DNA of 64,000 bases from Owenia fusiformis (Eukaryota > Annelida > Polychaeta > Sabellida > Oweniidae): positions 28,281,936 to 28,345,935 of the forward strand of contig CAIIXF020000006.1 of assembly GCA_903813345.2 (NCBI GenBank), given 5' to 3'. The position numbers were made by a program, and so were the translations under genes. Positions 39,501 to 48,500 of the stretch are shown here, one piece after another (the stretch's first letter is position 1; every line of letters begins with the position of its first letter). The notes under the pieces were generated by a model. It did no database searches. It saw only the letters and a program-made list of their open reading frames with translations, and was not told where the DNA came from.

Positions 39501-42500
39501 TCACCAGTTGTCTTTGATAAGCACGACCAACAAATATTGTATTATGTGACCCAGTTTTGACCAATCATACAATTGCAAGCTTGACAGTTATATAATAAAG
39601 TAAAATATTGAAAACAAAATGATTATTGTTTGTATGAAGTATAAACAGCTGTAATAAAATTTCAGTCAAGAAAATTCCTGTTAAAACAGTATTGCTGAGA
39701 AATTTTGAAATATATGAGACACGATATGTTTGTTCTGACTTTACTCATTGATCGTCTCTTGTATGGTCCAGGTAGCATTTTATCACATACTATGTAATAT
39801 TCCAGTAATCTGATTGGTTGTTTGCTGTGTCGCCCTTAGGAAAAAAAACAATTTTTTCCGAATTTCAACCGTTAAAATCCATTGCGCAACCATTACAAAT
39901 CATTGCATAACCATTGCTGCAACCAATTGAAATGGTTTCCAACCATTACATTGCAATCATTAAAATTTGGTTGAAAACTTTGGTTGCATATCATTGAAAT
40001 TATGGAATCATTTGCAACCATTACAAACCATTGATTGTTTAAGTTGCATTTTACCAAATGGTTGCAACTATTTTCAACCATATTGTGGAAATTATTTAGT
40101 TTAAGAATGAGACAATTTGAAACATGAAGAACATACAAGTAAATTGAATGCATTATTATGTTTCAAAATACAGTAGTTCATGTTTATGGGCATATTATTT
40201 CTAATTAATTGAAGAGAATAAGGTTTATTCATTTTTGGCACTGGATATGACTTCAACTTCATGTTCATAGAGATAGTATTTCTATTTATTGAAGAGAATC
40301 AAGTGTATTCATTTTTGGCCCTGGTCATTCTTGTAGTTTATTTGGAAATTCCTTCTTGATTAATTCAGTTCTACTGAACAATACACCAAAACGTTCTGTG
40401 GAAATTTTCTGTTTTTCTCCTGTCTCAACAAAAAAATGTTTCTGACTAAAAGTACATACATACATATTATGAAACATCAAAGATTGTATTTCCTGCCTCT
40501 TATTTATGATTTGGATTAAGCTGGTGCCAAAATAACTGCTTCTTCAATATCAAAGAAGTCTTATTACAACAATTAAGTAGATTAAACTGAAAATGTTTCC
40601 AAAACATGATTTTGAAACATCAACATCCTTGTATTTATGCTTTGGATTAGGCAAGAGCCGGATTGATTGTCTTTTCTTCAATATCATTTACAAATCAAAA
40701 AATATTAATTACTAATTGGATTAAACTTTAATCATAATGACTGAAAGGGAAATATCTTAAACACTTGAATAGATGATATTTCCTTTTACTAGACATGGTT
40801 TTATGCCTATGAGCATGAACTTGAAGTTGGATATGTCTCAAAATTGTATTATGAACTTAAGTTAATTATCGCTAGAAAAAAGAGAATTCATCAAGACCAT
40901 AGCTGGCTTCAAAAATCTTAATGTGAATCTCATCTAATTTACTATGATTGTGTCATTATTATGGTAGGGGGAATTCAAAAATAAATTATTCAGACAAAAA
41001 TAATTCTTAAAAAGAATTAATTTGTAATGATTTTGTTAAACTATCAAAACAGAACTTTATCTAATTGGCTGTTCAAGGGTTATAATTAGCATTTCAATGG
41101 TTATAATTAGCTTTTCAATGGTTATAATTAGCATTTCAACCGTTGCCACTCTGTCTGTGCAACTGTTGCTGCTCTGTCTTTGTACCTTATCTGAATTCAA
41201 TAATGTGAAATCTTAATTTGTATTTCTACAATTTTCTTAATGAAAATAAGCCAGCAAAAGTAAACAATATTGAATTGAAACAAAAAAGAATCCTTATTTT
41301 CTTTCAAGATTTCTGCATTTTTCATTCACCTTAAAAACGATACCTGATAAGTGATTGCAATAGTCATAGAAATAAGTGTTTAAAATCCTAGGGATTAGAT
41401 TAAATGATTATACAAATAAGTGTATGTTTTTTGTTGTTCTGGAAGTGACGTCAGACTTGTCATTGAGAACAAGATCCGAGACACACAAAGTCCAAAGAAA
41501 ATTCTTTAATGAGAGAAGAGTGTGAGAGACTGCAGACTACAGACATGCTTACTTAAAAAAACATACTAATAATATCAACATAGCCATAGCCCAACATTAT
41601 TTCAAATTCATGCAGTTTTTCACCATATTGAGGACTTTTCAAGTGATTTTGGCCAATCTTTGGCCATAGTTATAAAATATGAATCCCCTTGTAAATTTTT
41701 CAAAGTGCAAAAGCTGGCTACAGGTCTGCCCATGAGCATTCCTTTTGAGGATTAATGGTTGCAATAGTTGCAGTTCCCAATCAATGGTTGCAATCAATTG
41801 TAACTGTTAATTTCAATGGGTAATGGTTGTAATGGTTTTGCAATGGTTTCTCAAAAATGGTTGCGTAACCATTGCAACTTTATGTAAAAAGGGTTGAAAA
41901 GATTGGGTGAAGTAATGGTTGCGCAATGGTTTTGAATGGTTGATATAATGATTTTTCCTTTGATCTTCAAGGTTGAAATGATGGTTACATGATATGCAAT
42001 GAAACCATTGAATTTCAGAAAAAATGGTTGTTTTTTTTATAAGGGAGAGCTTTCCCGTCTCACACGGCCATCTCACACGTTACTAGAGGCAACCAGTGAT
42101 GACGTTTCATATTTATACCCTCATATGTGGGTACATGGTCTGCACATCACTCACAGGAGGTAATGGACTAGAAAAAGAAATTGAGAATTAAACATTAGAA
42201 ATGATTCACTGTTAGAGATAAATAGACATGTAGTGTAGGGCCATAATGTTAGTATAACTAAGTTAGGTTAACTTCACAAATAGGTTTACTGTAGATTAGT
42301 TATTCTACCAATGGCATTCATTTTCTGTTTTTGAGGAAAGATTTATGTACATGTAAATGTAAATATAAATATGTACATGTTAATGTAATGCAATTAATAA
42401 TATAAATAAAATTTACATAGACAAAAAAATACACTTATAGTTATGTTGTAAATGTATGTTGACTAAATGGATGTTGAATAAAATTGCAATTGTTGTTGAT

Positions 42501-45500
42501 TGTTGATTGATAAAAGAATGAGTAAGAATAAAGTGTATGTAAAACCAATGCAAGGGGTGTGCTTTCATATCCTATTTTGATGCTGTTTACTATATGTTGT
42601 AAAGGGATCTACAATGTTTTTATTTACTGCTTGAATATCTTTTGAGCAGTTTTCCATGCTTTGTCATGGGCTTCTAACTTGTTATTCTTCTCTGCATTGC
42701 TTCTGCTTATGATTTCCTGGGCTTCAACATATTTCTTGAGGCCTGTCATATTTGGTGGTTTATTGTCTAATTTGTTGAGATAGATGTAGTGTTTAACCAA
42801 GAGTAGCGTCAGGTTTTCTCCCAAACTGGTGTTCTCTCCTAGGAAGTATTTTGCTCTTGTCAGGTTTTGTATTTGACACAGTTGGGTGACCATCTCTATG
42901 AATGGTTTGACAGCTATACATTCGTATAGTCCATGTTCGATGGTATCCTGTTTGTCTTCTTTACACAATTCACATTGTGGGCTTGTTTTGATTTTCATAT
43001 TGTGTAGCATTTTGTTGAAAAATATTGTTCGAAGTAATATTCTATATTGGAAATATCTCAGTTTTGTTTCCTTTGTTGTTATGTATATTCTACAGTAGTT
43101 GCTTTTCCAGTTTATATTTGTGTTGTCTATCGCCTTTTCCCATAGTTGTTGTTGTTTTATTGGTTCTTCAGTGTGGCTTTTTATTAGTATGTTATATGTA
43201 TCCTTATTCGTCATTGTTTGTAGTTCCTTTATAGAAATGGATTTTTCTTTCACATCAGTTTCTGTCTCGGTCCTTCTCGGTGTTTTTATTTGGTTTCTCC
43301 ATTCAGCTGGTATGCTGTGTATGATGTGGTACCATTGAATGAATGTTGTGTTTATTAAATCAAATTTCCTTTTCAGTGCTTGGTACGGGATTAATTGATT
43401 GTCCTCATACAACTGTTTGATATATATTATCCCTTTGGATTTCCACCCCTCTATATTAAAGTATTTATACTGAGAACCAACTTCAGACATGAACAATTGA
43501 AAATGACCACAGTATAACATAATGCCTACCTTATTCCCTGTATTTCACAGTGAATAGTTTTCCTGTTTCGTCCCCCACCAGGAGTTTGCCATCATGGATT
43601 GTAACAGCACATGGTCCACTTAAACCATCCTTCTTTGTTAGAACATATTTGATGAAGTCTCCCTCAGGGCTAAGTAGAAGAACACGCTTATTGCCATAGT
43701 CTGCAACAAATATATAGTCATCTGCATCAGTGCATATCCCTTGAGGATAAGACAGCTGTTGATCTCCATTTCCTTTCTCACCATAAGAAAGCACCTCATT
43801 ACCTTCCTGGTCAAGTCCCTTTATGCATTGGGTACTATAGTCAGTCACCAGGACCACACCCTTGCTGTTACATGTTACATACAGAGGGTCTTTGAATGTG
43901 CCTGGTGGATATTGATAAACTGTATCACCTGTTGTAGGATCAATGTGGTATACATTCCTCTTGGTGCCCCTATCGCAGACTAGTAGGTTTCTTGAAGATT
44001 TGTCTATTGCTATGCCCCATAGTACTGTTGATCTTTCACATACTATATCTCTCTTGCGGGTACCATCTGGAAGGTGGACTCTAATATTGTTTGACTGATC
44101 TGTAAAGCCCAGGTTGTTATCAGACATCATTGTTACATTAAAGAATTGCTTTCCTGTATCTTTTCTTAATCTGAAACTTTTGTCATATATTTTGGATGTA
44201 CCTTGCCATGCACTTGTTAAAACATAATCACCAGCTTGTGTAACTGTAATGTCAGATATTTTGTGTTCTTGTAGTTGTCTGTGCTCTTCAGAGGGCTCAC
44301 ATATGGGCTTCAACTCATCTTTTGCATGCATCTTTTCTACTTGTACTCCTCCAAACTGCATCCCATCTTCATTGACTTTACCATCAGTGAATTTGATGTC
44401 AATTCTTGAGTTGAAGTTTAACTGGGGTTGCTTTGACCACTCCTCTGACTTCTTATTAATCTGTTCCCCCAGGCCTGCTATTTCTACTGGGTGGCCATGC
44501 TCTACCATTGTGCAGTACTTGTTCACTTGACCGTCAGTGATGGCTTTTTGAAGCTCCAGGTGACCAATATGAGACATGACTTGCTTCACATTGGATTCCT
44601 TTTCTTTCTGAACCAGCTCTATATAGGACTTGCACTTGACACGGATTGCTTGCATCAAAACATTCATATCATTGTTAACAGCAGCAATGACATTTTCAGC
44701 ATTTTTTTCCAGTTCACATTTGTAAGCCTGTGTTTCTTTAATAGCTTCCTCATACATGTCCGCAAGTCCTTTACCCTGTGTGATAATTGCACCAATAGGC
44801 TTCATGTTTTTAGCAGCCGTTTCTTTTATGTCCTCACAAGTATGACCTGCGTGGTCTATTGGGTAGCACAGGTGACAAAGCACTCTTTTGTCAACTTTAC
44901 AGAAGAGCTCTATTGGTTTGGTTGGATGTTTCTCACAGAATACATTGCGCTCCTTTATGGACTGCATTGCAGTTTGTAGGTCACTAGCTTTATCTCCAGT
45001 GAGGTCAAGCACTTTATGACCTTGAGAGAACAAGTCATGTAGCTTACGACAAGTAGCACACAACCTTTTGTTGCAATCAAGGCATTGGGCAGTTGCTGGA
45101 GTGTACTTCTCATGGGTATCACGACATGCATTACATTCAGGTTCTTGGGTCTGGTTACTGTCCTTATAGGCGTCAACCAAGAATGAAATTGTAGGGCTCA
45201 CCTTGAACTCTCCCACCCCTTCCTGTGGTACAATACACTCATGGCGGCATTCTGGGCAATTGAAACATTCTCCTTGAAACTTGCTTTTCTCATCCAGACT
45301 GTGTAGACACTTCAGGCAATAAACATGCATACACGGCAGGATCCGTGGGTCAGTTAATATGTCCTTGCATAATCCACAAGTGAGCGCTTCCTTATTACGA
45401 TCTCCAGCCGATGCCATTGTTCTTAACATGTAATTGACTCTTATATCTTGTGATGTTAAGATAAAGAGTTTTTTTGTTCAAAGTTAATAATTAACAAATT

Positions 45501-48500
45501 TTTGATGAACCGCTAGCTTGTTTATCTTGTTTATGATACTAATACTAACTAGCTTACATGTATTTGTTAAAGTAAAGAGTCTCATAGTTAATGTAATTAC
45601 TTTACCAGTAGGCATGGGTACCATACAGTCAGTAGTATCCTTATGTTACTTTTATGTCCTACCAATCTACGTGTGAGAGGTGTCTTGAACTAATTTCCAG
45701 AAGGACTGTGTATAAATTACTCTACATTTTGGTTCATTTCTACAGATCGTTATATCACGCGGTACAAACTTCGACCGTTAATTTGAATTTTTGACCTACC
45801 GGATGTTTGAAAATCAAAGATTACGAGTCTCGTACTGCACCGTTTTTCTTAAAACTTGTTCCATTCAAAGCATATCAAAAATCCCTTTCTGTTGGTACAT
45901 TATTATCTTAAACAGAGTCCCTACTTCCAGCGGCATTTTGGTCCCCAGCTGTAAGAAGGTCTTCTAACAGCTGGGGACCAAAACGCTGCTAGAAAAAGGG
46001 ACTCTTTACAATAAAGTAATGCACCGACAGAGAGGCAATTTTGTTTTGCTTTTAATGGTATAAGTTTGAAGAAAAACGGTGTAGTATGAGACTCGCAATC
46101 CTTGATTTTCGAGCATCTGGTAGTTCAAAAATTCAAATTAACGGTCGAAGTTTGTACCGCGTGTATATAAGCACACTTCCTTATATTCAACACCAACCTC
46201 TGTTTGGTTTTATTCAAATCAGTTCTTAGAACTCATTTAAATTCGTAGTTAGCTGTTAAGAGGTTTCCATGACCTTATAGCTGAGAGACCCACTTTATCA
46301 GCAATTGTCATTATTATAAACAAAATGTCAATATTCTAGCTGGCATAGGTTCTTTACAATGTTTTTTGCTCATGCACTTAAATCTCAAAGGATTCATAAA
46401 TGTTGAAACGTGAATTGAAATGGTGAACTTATTGATTGTTTATCATCGGATTTCAAAATATTTTTATCTGCATAAATCACCTTGAAGTTAGAAAAATTAA
46501 TGAACTAAATTCAAATCTGGTTTTGCATCAACAAAAATTCCCAAACATTCTCTACAAGATGACATATATCAACTAAAACTACATAACCTCCCATCAAATG
46601 AATGTATTTATTGTGTTATTATAGAACAGAAGCCCTCTCTACAAGAGGACATATCTCATCTAAAACTACATAACCTCCCACCAAATGAATGTATTTATTG
46701 TGTTATTACAGAACAGAAGCCCTCTTTACAAGGCCCTATGCAGCATTCAGAAACTGCCAAAACTCATCAAAGGTAAGTGAAATATTGTAAAACCTCTCCA
46801 ATCACTGAAATAATTAGGGACTGAATAACTTGGGGAGAAAATATTTGAATGACCTGTAAACAGTGAAAATAAAGAATATGAAAGAAAGATGTTTTCTGAA
46901 AGATGTGATCTTTGTAATTCACTGTATTGTCCATTTTAAATTTTATATGGCCGCTATTTATCAAAATAGGTTTTGTTCAGTGGGGTGGGATATGCTACTC
47001 CGTGGAGTTGCTGTTTTCTAGTTATTATATACACTACATGTAACGTAATACAAAATGGTTATTACATGTACAGGGTGTTCCAAAAGTAACAGGACTGGTG
47101 CTGGCATTTTGTTAAATATGCACCAATCATCTTCAAAATTTTACATAATGTACTTTCATGTATCGTTACTAAGACTGCAAAGTGTCGACAAAATATATGA
47201 AACTCGGGTAGAGTTATGGTTGCTATAGTAACATGACACTGCAATACCTGGGGCAACATTCCATGCAAAAAGTTACAGAGACATTAAGCATTTTGTACAT
47301 CCCATATCATTTTGTACATGCCATATCACAGTTGAAATGCAACAACTGGTGGGAATTACATTTGTTTTACATCATTTGATATTCCTATGTATCCTCTACT
47401 TTGAAAGATAGCAGTCCTCTTTGGTCAGTACAAGAGTAGTACTCTGTATCCATGACCCAAACACATGAGTGAACCCATTTGAGGACATGTCACGCAGGGT
47501 CGATTGGACAATTTGGAGAAGGTCATTCTCATCTCTAAGGTCTTACAGCACTGATTAGCATTCCATTCTCAATATAAGTAAAATTAGATATTGCATGATC
47601 AGAAGAGTATGGTGCATGGTTTTAGACCTCAAGACCTAGCTCCTCTTTAGCTGCATGGTCTTTAATGGTGACCTGCGGGCAGACGCGCTATCAAGGTGGA
47701 TGACTGGCTTCAAAACGGGTCTTTTCAAAAACTCAACCGTGAATTGTTCAGACTGTTAAACATAGTGATATTCCAGGAAATTGAATAAATGTTATTATCA
47801 TTATGAAATTATACTAAAATCTGAGTTGTATGGCAACATCTTTACAACAAAGCAACTAATAATAAAATAAACAAGAAATGTTGTATAGGTGAATTAGATA
47901 CCTTCTTCAGTAATACAAAAATGTTAGATATCACATTTTCAGGAAAAAAGTTGCCCCGGGTATTGGAATGTCATGTTACTATAGTAACCATAACTCTAAC
48001 CGCATTTCATCATTTTTTCTGAAACTTTACAATTTTAGTTGCAATACTTCAAAGTACAATTTGTGAAAATTTGAAGAGACTCACTGCAAAGTTGACAAAA
48101 TGCCAGCACCAGTCCTGTTACTTTTGGAACACCCTGTATGTATGAGTGTTGTTTACCTTCAGGTTGGTTTAGTCGGAGCAGCAACTCAGTTGAGAATAGC
48201 AGGGATGTTAAACATGTATATCTAGTCAGCAACTGGACTGAACACCATTGGAAGGACAATGTAGTCATACCTACATTCATGTGAGTTTCTATAGTCATAC
48301 CTACATTCATGTGAGTTTCTGTAGTCATACCTATATTCATGTTAGTTTCTATTGTCATAACTAAATTCCAATGAGTTTGTGTAGTCATACCAACATTCAT
48401 GTGAGTTTCTCTAGTCAAACCTACATTCATATGAATTTCTCTAGTCATACCTACATTCATATGAGTTTCTCTAGTCAAACCTACATTCATATGAGCTTCT

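Noticed and set aside
46712-46772. Reading exon 12 in its other frames (starting NRSPLYKAL or TEALFTRPY)
   Set aside because: Both frames are open, but only the chosen one joins the phases of exon 11 and exon 13; kept as a caution.
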